Source of the DNA: an uncultured Lachnospiraceae bacterium
Lineage (GTDB): Bacteria > Bacillota > Clostridia > Lachnospirales > Lachnospiraceae
Direction: 5' to 3'
Assembly (NCBI GenBank): GCA_937891165.1
Contig: CALAEX010000066.1
Coordinates: 8,788-72,787 of the forward strand
Length of the DNA: 64,000 bases
The position numbers and the translations under genes were made by a program. Position 1 is the first letter of the stretch; every line of letters begins with the position of its first letter. Below the pieces are notes generated by a model. The model was given only the letters and a program-made list of their open reading frames with translations. It ran no database searches and was not told the origin of the DNA. Below, piece after piece: positions 35,298 to 43,077 of the stretch.

Positions 35298-36509
35298 TTA
35301 GTAGTTAGTTCTTTCCATTAAAGCACCCATTCTCATAAAGTCTTCTTCACTCATAACGTTTGCTTCAACTGCTTCTAACATATAATCCATAATATCGTCT
35401 GCAGTAGCTGCACGACCTTTATTAATAGATACTTTTTCAAAGATTTCTTCTACAGATTCTTTTACAGGTTTTTCTTCTTTTGTTGGTTCTTCACCCTCGG
35501 TTTCACCTTCACCTTCACATTCTTCAGCTACAGGTTCTTCAGCAGGAGCTTCTTTTTTCATACCATCTGCAATCATCTGGTCGAATTTTTCAGCCATTGC
35601 TTTTTCTTCATCTGTTAATTTACATTTTAATGATTCTAATTTTTCAACGATACTACAGTCAGCACCTTCTGTAACAGCTTCTGCTTCCGCATTATCTTTC
35701 ATTTCTTTTACTTCTTTTGCTTCATCAATGTCTTTCTTGATTTCTGCTTTCGCTTCTTCATTACCTTCTTTAGCAGCTTCAATGTAAGCCATAACCATAG
35801 CAGGAATATCTTCTGGCTGAGGACCTTCAAACATGAAATCATCCTGTGCAAGTTCCATAAGAACTTCATGCTGTCTCATATTGATTAATCCAACATTGAA
35901 AGATTCTTCTACAAATTCTACAAAATGATCACGTTTTACATTTAACTTTTCAGCAACTGCTTCTAAGTAAGCATCCATTCTTTCTACCGCTGGAGTAACA
36001 CTTTCAATTACAGTGAGCATATAATCTCTCATATTGTCAGTGATTTTACCTGCAGCATTTTCTTCAAAAATATCAAGTTTCATTGATTTAATATCAGTCA
36101 TAGAAAACATAGTATTTTCAACTCCTTCTTTATAAACAATTTTTCCTCTTTTTAAAGCGTCTGGATTTACACTGCATCCGAGACGTCTTAATTCGGAAAC
36201 TGTATCATCTATTTTTGATTTTAAGGAACCATGGTATTTCACTCTCCCTTTTAACTGAGTGCCTGTCTCAGCCTTGCGGTTAGAATCAATTCCTGTTCCA
36301 CCAACCATTCTATATTCATTAACTAATTCCGCTAATGTAGTTTTTAATTCCCTAATTCTATCTTTCACCTCAGAAGTATTGCGTTTTTCTAATTCTTTAG
36401 CAGTTCGTCTATCTTCTTTCTTATTAGTGAAAGAATAATTATTAATACTTCTAGTTCTAGAAGTTGTGATATTGAATTTACTCATATCATTTTTATTAAA
36501 TAAACCCAT
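35298..36509 (-). CDS. Probable prohead core/scaffold-type protein
   Basis: 403 residues directly downstream of the prohead protease gene (13-nt gap), where core proteins often lie. It is highly charged and helical, with a long acidic region (EECEGEGETEGEEPTKEEKP) and many Glu-rich sites suited to gp21-type cleavage (for example AEAVTEGAD). It contains LDIFEENAAGKITDNMRDYM, a motif shared with the gene at 10463, and two weaker relatives (NVGLINMRQHEVLM, ANVMSEEDFMRMGAL). Scaffold role is an inference from position and composition. Confidence 0.7.
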   Translation of the reverse strand: MGLFNKNDMSKFNITTSRTRSINNYSFTNKKEDRRTAKELEKRNTSEVKDRIRELKTTLAELVNEYRMVGGTGIDSNRKAETGTQLKGRVKYHGSLKSKIDDTVSELRRLGCSVNPDALKRGKIVYKEGVENTMFSMTDIKSMKLDIFEENAAGKITDNMRDYMLTVIESVTPAVERMDAYLEAVAEKLNVKRDHFVEFVEESFNVGLINMRQHEVLMELAQDDFMFEGPQPEDIPAMVMAYIEAAKEGNEEAKAEIKKDIDEAKEVKEMKDNAEAEAVTEGADCSIVEKLESLKCKLTDEEKAMAEKFDQMIADGMKKEAPAEEPVAEECEGEGETEGEEPTKEEKPVKESVEEIFEKVSINKGRAATADDIMDYMLEAVEANVMSEEDFMRMGALMERTNY

Positions 36510-36522
36510 GAATATTTCCTCC

Positions 36523-37461
36523 TTAGAAAGAGCTTAAGAAGTCAACAACTTCATGTCTTGTTTTTGGAGACATATTTGCATAGATAGTATTGTCTTTATC
36601 TTTGATAATAACATGATTTAATCCATTATCAAATCCAACGATATCATCCATAGACAAATCAAATGCTTCCATAATGACTTGAGTATTAACATCTTTATTT
36701 CCAGCATATTCTAAAATTTCTTTTAGAGGAATTAAAATATCCTGAGTATAATTATCACGAATATCATTTGCAAAATTTCCGGAATGGAAACCTGCAGATT
36801 CCATAGTAATGAGAGCTTCGGATTTCTTAATAAATTTTGGTTTACCTTCCATATTTGCGTCATGATGACTAGGGTATAAAACCCAATCATAGGTAATTAA
36901 CTTACGAACGACAACATAAGGTTCACCATTAATATTTTGAATACCGGCAATAGCTCTACAACTAAAGGAAGGAATAAGACCCTGAATGATTTCATTATAA
37001 AATCCTCTTCCTGCTTCAGTACCAGATGCAGTTTGAATTGTGGCTCTTAAGATATCACCTTTTACTTCAGGACGTAAGATTTTATGTGAACGTCTTGACA
37101 TTTCAATTGCCTGAATACGTTCACTAGATAAATCTTTGTCTTTGTACTGACAATAAGGATGATCCATTTCACCGTACCATGCATTAGTTCTTAACATGGT
37201 AATGATTCTTTCAGCCTTTAACATTTCGTCTATATTTGGACCCCAGTATTTTCGCTGATTTCTGTTTAAACAACGAAATGTCTGGAGGATGGTTTCAAAC
37301 TCTGCATAGTTAGTACCTGCTTTATCATGGTATGTAAGATTAGTGATAATATTATCTTCAGGAGATACCTGTTCTGCAATATACATAAGACCAATATTAT
37401 CACCGGGCATTTTTTGATAGCCAAATTGTGTATTGCAACGATTTAAAGCTACTCCACTCAT
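36523..37461 (-). CDS. Prohead maturation protease (T4 gp21-like)
   Basis: 312 residues. A serine protease that digests the core and trims capsid proteins. WYGEMDHP near residue 98 supplies the catalytic His. SHKILRPEVKGDILRATIQT with EAGRGFYNEI follows. GLIPSFSCRA near 164 holds the nucleophilic Ser. ITYDWVLYPSHHDA near 190 is the conserved TYD(W/F)V..P segment of the family. The C-terminal 100 residues are an extension. Site AAAGGTGG. Coupled to the core protein downstream. Confidence 0.85.
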   Translation of the reverse strand: MSGVALNRCNTQFGYQKMPGDNIGLMYIAEQVSPEDNIITNLTYHDKAGTNYAEFETILQTFRCLNRNQRKYWGPNIDEMLKAERIITMLRTNAWYGEMDHPYCQYKDKDLSSERIQAIEMSRRSHKILRPEVKGDILRATIQTASGTEAGRGFYNEIIQGLIPSFSCRAIAGIQNINGEPYVVVRKLITYDWVLYPSHHDANMEGKPKFIKKSEALITMESAGFHSGNFANDIRDNYTQDILIPLKEILEYAGNKDVNTQVIMEAFDLSMDDIVGFDNGLNHVIIKDKDNTIYANMSPKTRHEVVDFLSSF

Positions 37462-37535
37462 TATGCATATACCACCTTTCTTAGTCTTTACTGATTAAAT
37501 TATTGTTTTCTTTTGTATTTTATCGATAAAATGTT

Positions 37536-37545
37536 AATATATTAT
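37536..37545 (+). promoter_or_regulatory. Promoter-like motif AATATATTAT
   Basis: Plus-oriented copy about 213 nt before ATG 37759. The leader between them folds into GGTGGTGC-TATAT-GCACCACC (37701-37721) and TATAACC-CAAAC-GGTTATA, just before the ribosome site, so translation control is possible. Confidence 0.4.
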
Positions 37546-37758
37546 ATTATAGTATACAAAAGATAAAATACATACTATCACGATAAATTCTATAGGGTAA
37601 ATGTAATGGGTTTATACTATAGATAAAAAAGAAACCAATAACGAATTCTTAAATATATTTTAATCTTTAATGGATTAAGTAACAATAAATATTGTGAAAT
37701 GGTGGTGCTATATGCACCACCTGTGTATAACCCAAACGGTTATAGAAAGGAGAGACAA

Positions 37759-37995
37759 ATGAGAACACAATTTGAAATTGAACAAAGAATCACATCATTA
37801 GAAATGGAGATAGCTGATTATGATGCTAAATATAATGAGTTGCTAACTTCAATGAAATCAATTCCATCTGGATATGAACAGTCAAGTGCTTTATTAATAG
37901 CACATTCATATTTAGATGCAATACACACTAAGCCGTATGAACTTAAAGGTTTATATTTTGCATTAGGAAAAGATTATACTCTAAAATACAAATAA
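37759..37995 (+). CDS. Small coiled-coil protein
   Basis: 78 residues from ATG 37759, after GAAAGGAGAG. An in-frame ATG at 37699 lies inside the leader hairpin and lacks a site. Sequence FEIEQRITSLEMEIADYDAK suggests a coiled coil. Function unknown; 18 nt before a deoxyribosyltransferase-like gene. Confidence 0.7.
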   Translation: MRTQFEIEQRITSLEMEIADYDAKYNELLTSMKSIPSGYEQSSALLIAHSYLDAIHTKPYELKGLYFALGKDYTLKYK

Positions 37996-38013
37996 AATAA
38001 AGGAGATGACAAA

Positions 38014-38352
38014 ATGAAACTAAAGATTTTCATTGCTCAGAAAATGAACAACATGCGTAAAACTAATGTAATGATGGAGAGAAAATTTGTTGAGGATGAT
38101 TTGAGAAAACTTTATCCAACAGTAGATATTGAAATCATCGATAATTACTCACATCCAGAAGCACCAGAAAATGCAGGTCGCTTGTGGCATTTAGGAAAGA
38201 GTATTCAGCAGTTAGAAGAAGCAGATTATATTGTATTTGCAAATACTTGTTGGCTATTCTCTAAAGGATGTTTCATCGAGAAAGTGATTTCTAAGGTATA
38301 TGGTATTCCAACCATTAACCTAAAGAGAGAAAAAAGAAAAAGACTAAAATAA
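38014..38352 (+). CDS. Nucleoside 2-deoxyribosyltransferase-like (DUF4406-type) protein
   Basis: 112 residues with site AAAGGAG. The fold signature is a beta strand at the start (KLKIFIAQKMN), then RLWHLGKSIQQLEEADYIVF, GCFIEKVISKVYGIPTI. The family moves or hydrolyses deoxyribosyl groups on nucleobases, or binds nucleotides. In phages it is linked to base modification or salvage. A second relative is at 41419-41976. Substrate cannot be told from sequence. Confidence 0.72.
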   Translation: MKLKIFIAQKMNNMRKTNVMMERKFVEDDLRKLYPTVDIEIIDNYSHPEAPENAGRLWHLGKSIQQLEEADYIVFANTCWLFSKGCFIEKVISKVYGIPTINLKREKRKRLK

Positions 38353-38359
38353 AGAAATT

Positions 38360-38393
38360 GAAACTGTATACTTCGGTATACAGTTTCTTTTTT
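38360..38393 (+). terminator. Rho-independent terminator
   Basis: GAAACTGTATAC and GTATACAGTTTC form a 12-bp stem closed by TTCG, then a T-run. Confidence 0.92.
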
Positions 38394-38467
38394 ATGTTTT
38401 TACTCACATATTAGTAAAGTTAAAGTATTTTCTTTTTTGTAATATATCTTTAAATTTTAGATTTAGA

Positions 38468-38477
38468 GATATATTAT
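38468..38477 (+). promoter_or_regulatory. Promoter-like motif GATATATTAT before beta-prime N-terminal gene
   Basis: 49 nt before ATG 38527 and after a terminator. Upstream TTTAAATTTTAGATT matches the region before the beta C-terminal gene motif, so both polymerase genes share an extended upstream sequence. Confidence 0.6.
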
Positions 38478-38526
38478 TTTTATGTGTATAACGCATAAAA
38501 ATATAATTGAAAGGAGTAAATTTATA

Positions 38527-39392
38527 ATGGGCAAAAAGAGAGCTGAAGTAAAACGTCTTAATTTTGACGTAGAAGCTTATAATGATGTCATTAATGGTAG
38601 AGGGTTCTTTGTTGTAGATCCGCCAGAAGTAGATATCGATGAGACCAGAAAGAAAGCTTTGTATGGTCCGCAATCGCCATTATATGGAAGCACCTTCTCT
38701 GATGAGCAGTCCTTCCAAGAACGTTACCGTTGTAAATGCGGTGAGTTCAAAGGAACTATCTTTGAGGGGGAAACATGTCCGAAATGTAATACAAAAATCG
38801 AATTTCGTGATGTAGACCCTTACATGACAGGATGGATTCCTCTTGGTGCTAAGAAAATTATCGCACCACATTACTACCGTATTTTACAACAAGCTATCGG
38901 TAGAGAAGTTTTCCCAGAAATTATTTTCTTGAAAATGAAAGTAACAAAGAATGGAAGACGAGAAAAATTAACGGAAGAAGAGATGAAAGAATTCGAACCT
39001 AAATCTCCATTTTATGGAATTGGGTTAGAAGAATTTAGAGAAAGATATTTTGAGATTATTGATTATTTTAAGAAGTTAAAACCTGCAAAAGCAGAGACTT
39101 TTGACCGTCTTAGAAAAGAGGTAAACTCTGTATTTACATCTCATATTCCTGTATATACCACATTACTTAGACAGCAGTCAGTTACCAGTGAGAACTTCTA
39201 TTTTACCGGTATTGATAAACAGATTAATACTTGTGTAAACTTAGCAAGAAACTTACGTGATTCGGAAGAAATTGAAACACCAGTTATCTTAAATAGAATT
39301 CAGTCCAGAGCAAATGCTATTTGGGAAGCTAACTTTGAGCTTCTTAACACAAAAGATGGATTAATTCGTGATCAGTTGATTGGTGGGTCGCT
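38527..39392 (+). CDS. RNA polymerase beta-prime subunit, N-terminal half, exon 1
   Basis: ATG 38527 after AAAGGAG. Residues about 69-88 form the first zinc site (CKCGEFKGTIFEGETCPKC), as in bacterial beta-prime. FVVDPPEVDI is near the start. LLNTKDGLIRDQLIGG corresponds to LKGKQGRFRQNLLGKR. The frame would run on to 39525, but this is intron. GGTCGCT pairs with GGTGACC (U.G last), which places the splice site after 39392. Five exons encode about 468 residues ending soon after NADFDGD. Confidence 0.9.
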
Positions 39393-39672
39393 TAACAGTT
39401 GGGTGACCTTAAACCTATCTAACTGCGGGAACGTATTGAAAGGGATTAATTACCAAATCATATCAGTAATGAATATGATGGCAAAGAGTAACTACCTTTG
39501 GTATGGTAAAAAGATTAATCACTAATATAATCCGCAACGAAGACTCTTTCATTAGAGTAACGCTCAACGACTATCGAAAGACTATTTTTATTAAAATAGA
39601 ATCGAGTAGAGTAGGAGAAATCCGAAACGGTAGGCAATCTAAATATTAGATTGAAGATATAGTCTAAATATG
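39393..39672 (+). ncRNA. Group I intron 5 (in beta-prime N-terminal half)
   Basis: 280 nt without an intact ORF. P1 is GGTCGCT/GGTGACC, P10 CAACT/AGTTG, and the end is ATATG. The core has ACCTATCTAACTGCGGGAAC, CAATCCGCAACGAAG-type P6 side, GCTCAACGACTATCGAAAG, GAGTAGAGTAGGAGAAATCC and AAGATATAGTCTAA. Some core bases differ from the other introns (GCGGG for GCTGG, TCCGC for TCAGC) as compensatory pairs. Confidence 0.88.
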
Positions 39673-39706
39673 CAACTTTACAGCACGCAATGTCATTGTT
39701 CCCGAT
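39673..39706 (+). CDS. RNA polymerase beta-prime, 34-nt exon 2
   Basis: Thirty-four nucleotides encoding NFTARNVIVPD (with the L codon completed from exon 1). It matches the bacterial DYSGRSVIVVGP segment. Bounded by the P10 of intron 5 and by the P1 of intron 6 (CCCGAT/GTCGGG). With exon 1 it gives exactly 300 codons. Confidence 0.88.
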
Positions 39707-40134
39707 TGATCAAACGTAGGTCGGGATTAAACCTCTTTAATTGCGGGAACGAATTTTATAATAATACTTACTAAATTATGATAGTGATATTATAATGGCA
39801 ATGGGTAATTCCAAAGGTATAGTAAAAAAAGTATTATTTTAATCAATCCGCAGCTAAGCTTCTTGATTTAAATATAATATAAATGGAGGTGATTTATTGA
39901 ATGAATTTGAATTAAAAGTCAATTTAGAATTGTATTCATTAAATGATTTGGATTTAGAGATTTGGAAAAATATAAATCAAGAAGAAAGTTCAACGACTAT
40001 CGAAAACATAGTGTAAGAGAAATACTTATATGAAGAAGTGAGTAGAGTAGGAGAAATCCGAAACGGGAGGTATTGTATATCTGGTAATAGGATATACTTT
40101 AAAGATATAGTCTAATAATAATTTATTATTATTG
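39707..40134 (+). ncRNA. Group I intron 6 (in beta-prime N-terminal half)
   Basis: 428 nt. P1 CCCGAT/GTCGGG; ends ATTATTG. The core has AACCTCTTTAATTGCGGGAAC, AATCCGCAGCTAAGC, GTTCAACGACTATCGAAAAC, GAGTAGGAGAAATCCGAAAC and AAGATATAGTCTAA. The peripheral region carries a remnant endonuclease frame (39897-40016). Confidence 0.9.
39897..40016 (+). pseudogene. Remnant of a homing endonuclease in intron 6
   Basis: A 39-codon frame begins with TTG, five bases after a strong site (GGAGGTGA). It reads LNEFELKVNLELYSLNDLDL then EIWKNINQEE. EIWKNI is the start of a NUMOD4 motif as in intron-encoded HNH enzymes. The frame then runs straight into the R element of the intron core. The HNH part is missing, so I read it as a deletion derivative that keeps its ribosome site. 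Confidence 0.6.
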
Positions 40135-40453
40135 CCATCATTAAAAGATAACCAAGTAGATTTGGGTTATAGCTGTTTTTATGTAATGTTTAAATTAAAG
40201 ATTATCCATTATCTTATGAAGATTCATGATATTTCATTAGCGCAGGCTAATAGTATTTGGGAGGAAGGATATTCTTTCGATCAAAGAATTTATGAAATCA
40301 TGAAAATGATTATTGAGATTGAAAAGCCATCTGTTGTAATCAACAGAAATCCCACACTCAATTACTATTCAATCATTTTAATGGATATACGTCAGGTAAA
40401 ACCTGATAAGGATTGCTATACATTAGCAGTTCCATTAAGTATATTACCTGGGT
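40135..40453 (+). CDS. RNA polymerase beta-prime, N-terminal half, exon 3
   Basis: 106 codons from PSLKDNQVDLGYSCFYV to LAVPLSILPG. PTL/QVDLGY is the conserved stretch after VIVPDP. VVINRNPTLNYYSIILMDIR matches the bacterial VLLNRAPTLHRLGIQAFEP. Ends in CTGGGT, where ACCTGGGT pairs with GCTCAGGT, giving the splice site after 40453. Confidence 0.9.
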
Positions 40454-40745
40454 AAACAAATCTGCAATTGCTCAGGTTAAACCTCTTTAACTGTCTGGAA
40501 GTTATCAATACATATAAGTTACTAAACTAAGTAGAAATATATTAGTGATAGTGAAAATATTTATATGTGATATAATCAGCAGCGAAGATTCTTTAAGTAG
40601 AATAACGTTCAACGACTATCGAAAAGATGTATATGTGAATAACGTATATAGAACTTAGTAGAGTAGGAGAAATCCGAAACGGGAGGTATTAAGTATCTTG
40701 TAATGAGATATTTAGTAAAGATATAGTCTAATAAAATATTTATTG
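40454..40745 (+). ncRNA. Group I intron 7 (in beta-prime N-terminal half)
   Basis: 292 nt. P1 ACCTGGGT/GCTCAGGT (8 pairs including two wobbles). Core: AACCTCTTTAACTGTCTGGAA, AATCAGCAGCGAAG, GTTCAACGACTATCGAAAAG, GAGTAGGAGAAATCCGAAAC, AAGATATAGTCTAA. Ends TATTG. No ORF of size. Confidence 0.9.
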
Positions 40746-40762
40746 TAAATGCAGACTTCGAT
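40746..40762 (+). CDS. RNA polymerase beta-prime, 17-nt micro-exon (exon 4)
   Basis: TAAATGCAGACTTCGAT completes the Leu codon from exon 3 and encodes NADFD, the first part of the catalytic NADFDGD loop whose Asp residues bind the active-site magnesium. Bounded by the G-ending intron 7 and by ACTTCGAT pairing with GTCGAAGT in intron 8. Confidence 0.9.
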
Positions 40763-40994
40763 AAACCCGAAAGTCTCTGTCGAAGTAAAACTTCTTTAAT
40801 TGCTGGGAACTCTTTAAATAGACAATCAGCAGCGAAGCTCTTAATAGAGAACGTTCAACGACTAGCTTTTATAGCGTAGGATACTATAAAATCTTTTAGT
40901 ATTCGAAATGGGGAGCAACGAAAGTTGAAGATATAGTCTGATACCTTTAGGAATAAAGGAAAGTGAATTCTAGATAAGAATTGTAAACGTAACG
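40763..40994 (+). ncRNA. Group I intron 8 (splits NADFD/GD)
   Basis: 232 nt without an ORF. P1 is ACTTCGAT/GTCGAAGT and P10 GAGAC/GTCTC; ends AACG. Core: TTCTTTAATTGCTGGGAAC, GACAATCAGCAGCGAAGC, GTTCAACGACTAGC, AAGATATAGTCTGATACC. It is the close sister of intron 3 in the beta gene. Confidence 0.93.
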
Positions 40995-41165
40995 GGAGAC
41001 ATTTTAAATATCATTGGAATTATGGACCCTGCTATCAAACATATGTTTAGAAAGTTTAATCCTATTAAATATATGATTACATCAAGAGATAGTGGATTAC
41101 TCAATGATTATTTTGCAGTAACAAAAGGTCAGAAGATTGACTTATTCAACTTCTGTCATATGTAA
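40995..41165 (+). CDS. RNA polymerase beta-prime, N-terminal half, exon 5
   Basis: Starts with GGA-GAC, completing NADFD-GD, then ILNIIGIMDPAIKHMFRKF and ends TKGQKIDLFNFCHM. 56 codons and a TAA. There is no start codon near its beginning, which confirms that it is an exon and not a gene. A terminator follows. Confidence 0.9.
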   Translation, partial: GDILNIIGIMDPAIKHMFRKFNPIKYMITSRDSGLLNDYFAVTKGQKIDLFNFCHM

Positions 41166-41173
41166 AAACTTTT

Positions 41174-41213
41174 ATTAGTGTACTAGGTATTTATCTAGTA
41201 CACTAATATTTTT
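41174..41213 (+). terminator. Rho-independent terminator
   Basis: ATTAGTGTACTAG and CTAGTACACTAAT form a 13-bp stem, then ATTTTTTG. Ends the beta-prime N-terminal gene. Confidence 0.9.
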
Positions 41214-41233
41214 TGAAGAAGGTGATATAAATT

Positions 41234-41416
41234 ATGACAACAGAATTAGTACCAATGGAATTCTTAACTAGAATAAAATTAAAACTACTAGTAAATTATA
41301 TGAACTATGTAAGTATTCATCACACATATCAATTTACCAATAAAAATGAAGTTACTATTCATCTTGGAAAAGTTGAAATGGGTGTGATTGAAATAATAGT
41401 TAGAAAGGACGAATGA
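41234..41416 (+). CDS. Small hypothetical protein
   Basis: 60 residues with site GAAGGTGAT. Sequence VPMEFLTRIKLKLLVNYMNY, ending MGVIEIIVRKDE. Its stop overlaps the start of the next gene, so it heads a run of closely spaced genes to 44035. No domain recognised. Confidence 0.68.
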   Translation: MTTELVPMEFLTRIKLKLLVNYMNYVSIHHTYQFTNKNEVTIHLGKVEMGVIEIIVRKDE

Positions 41417-41418
41417 TT

Positions 41419-41976
41419 ATGATTGGAAAATATCAAGTAGCACATTTAATAGGATCTACAGAAAATAATGAGACCCGTTTTCGAGATGCTGAAATTACCT
41501 TAACTAAAATGGGTTATATTTGTTTTAGACCAGTAATCTATAATCTTGATAGGTATTTAAGATGTAAAGATTTGATTGATGATATGTGTAAAGAGAAACT
41601 TTTATTATGTGATATTTGTGTCGTAGTAACGCCTGAAAAAATAGGAGACTCTACAAAACAAATGATTCAACAAGCTATTGAACTTGGAAAGCCGGTATAT
41701 AAATTCACACGAGGAATATTACAATTATTTCAGGAAGAAGAATTGAATAGTAAAGTAATCAAATTTAAACCTGTAGAAATTAATTCTATAGATGCTGCTT
41801 ATAATCTTATAAAGTTATATACAGAAAAACGAGATGAAACAAATTTGGATACCAGGACACTGACAATAACATTACAAAGGAGCAGAACAAATCCATCATT
41901 TTGTAAAGGGAAGTTTTTAGTTGATTTGGATAGTGGTAAAGTTATCCAAACGGAAAGTGAGGCGAATGAAAAATGA
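41419..41976 (+). CDS. Nucleoside 2-deoxyribosyltransferase-like protein with C-terminal extension
   Basis: 185 residues; ATG 41419 fits the AAAGGAC site better than ATG 41413. The first 100 residues have the DUF4406/deoxyribosyltransferase pattern: YQVAHLIGSTENNETRFRDA, MCKEKLLLCDICVVVTPEKI, STKQMIQQAIELGKPVYKF. The last 60 residues (TLTITLQRSRTNPSFCKGKF) form a separate region. Together with MazG-like genes nearby it points to nucleotide pool control. Confidence 0.68.
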   Translation: MIGKYQVAHLIGSTENNETRFRDAEITLTKMGYICFRPVIYNLDRYLRCKDLIDDMCKEKLLLCDICVVVTPEKIGDSTKQMIQQAIELGKPVYKFTRGILQLFQEEELNSKVIKFKPVEINSIDAAYNLIKLYTEKRDETNLDTRTLTITLQRSRTNPSFCKGKFLVDLDSGKVIQTESEANEK

Positions 41977-42434
41977 GTAGAATGAAACAAATTACTAGTG
42001 GATTAAATAGTGGAGGTATTATTTCTAAATCGAGTAATATCAATATTATCAATAGAAATAAAACTACTGTGGTTTTAAAAGGCGGTGAGATTAAATTGGT
42101 AGACAATCGTTACGATTTTCAATATTTAATTTCCAGTGAACTTAAAAAATCTATTATTGCAAGTTTAGCCGATGGTTCAAATTTTACATACTTAACAAAA
42201 GTAAAAGATTATTTTTATGAAATTAGAGAAGAATTGATAAGATCTCAGGAAACATATTCTGAACTAATTGAAAAAGAAGTTCGATATAATACTATAGATG
42301 CTGCAAAAGTATACGCAGAAAAGAAACTTATTGAAGCTATTACTGATGTGGTAGATTTGGTTAATTATTTGGATTATTCTAATGAAGATATCAATCGTTT
42401 ATTAACAAATCATTATTTACCAAATACAAAATAG
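41973..42434 (+). CDS. Hypothetical protein
   Basis: 153 residues, starting in an ATGA overlap with the previous stop (translational coupling). N-terminus Ser/Asn-rich (SGGIISKSSNINIINRNKTT), the rest helical (EIREELIRSQETYSELIEKE). No recognised family. Confidence 0.72.
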   Translation: MSRMKQITSGLNSGGIISKSSNINIINRNKTTVVLKGGEIKLVDNRYDFQYLISSELKKSIIASLADGSNFTYLTKVKDYFYEIREELIRSQETYSELIEKEVRYNTIDAAKVYAEKKLIEAITDVVDLVNYLDYSNEDINRLLTNHYLPNTK

Positions 42435-42515
42435 ATACCAATTCACTATCAAAATAACCATCTTTTAACTAAGGTTTATCTTAGTACTAAATAAGAAAGG
42501 TGGGTTATAAATACT

Positions 42516-43055
42516 ATGAAACGAGAAGTACTCCTTGAAAAATGGGAGGATGATAAATATGAAAATTTATATTCTTTAATCCAGATTGACGTGATTTTAA
42601 GTCGGTATACAGAATTTTGTAAAGATGGTGGAAGAAGAAATATTACAGTATCTATTGAGGAATTCGCAGAACTTATCCAAGTAATTACAAAAGATATGAG
42701 AGGATTTCCCGACAGATTTAATTATATTGAAGAATTGGCAGATGTAACTATCTGTGCTATTTATATGGTTCAAATCTGTGGTCTTAGCTGGGAAAATATT
42801 TCCGGTCGTGAAGACCCTGTAATTGCAAATCCATTAGACTGTATTAAATTATTAAATGAAGCACAGTCTAATTTAATTCAATGGTTGGATTCTTCTTGTT
42901 GCAAAAGATACTTAGAAGATTCTGTTAAAAACACTACTTCTGTAGTAGAATTTCTGATGAACCGTTGTAAAATCTCTAGAGAAGAGATTAACAAAATGAT
43001 GTGTATTAAAATCGACAGAATTAATACGGTATTTAAAGAAAGACATCTTATATAG
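42516..43055 (+). CDS. MazG-like nucleotide pyrophosphohydrolase family protein
   Basis: 179 residues with site AAAGGTGG. The MazG metal-binding pattern E-x2-E ... E-x2-D is visible: SIEEFAELIQVITKDMRG, then YIEELADVTICAIYMVQI, near residues 48-84. Such enzymes hydrolyse NTPs or dNTPs to the monophosphate, and in phages can lower alarmone or non-canonical nucleotides. A C-terminal helical region of about 80 residues is extra. A divergent paralogue is at 45830-46351. Confidence 0.72.
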   Translation: MKREVLLEKWEDDKYENLYSLIQIDVILSRYTEFCKDGGRRNITVSIEEFAELIQVITKDMRGFPDRFNYIEELADVTICAIYMVQICGLSWENISGREDPVIANPLDCIKLLNEAQSNLIQWLDSSCCKRYLEDSVKNTTSVVEFLMNRCKISREEINKMMCIKIDRINTVFKERHLI

Positions 43056-43077
43056 AAAGAGCAGGTAAAGATACACT

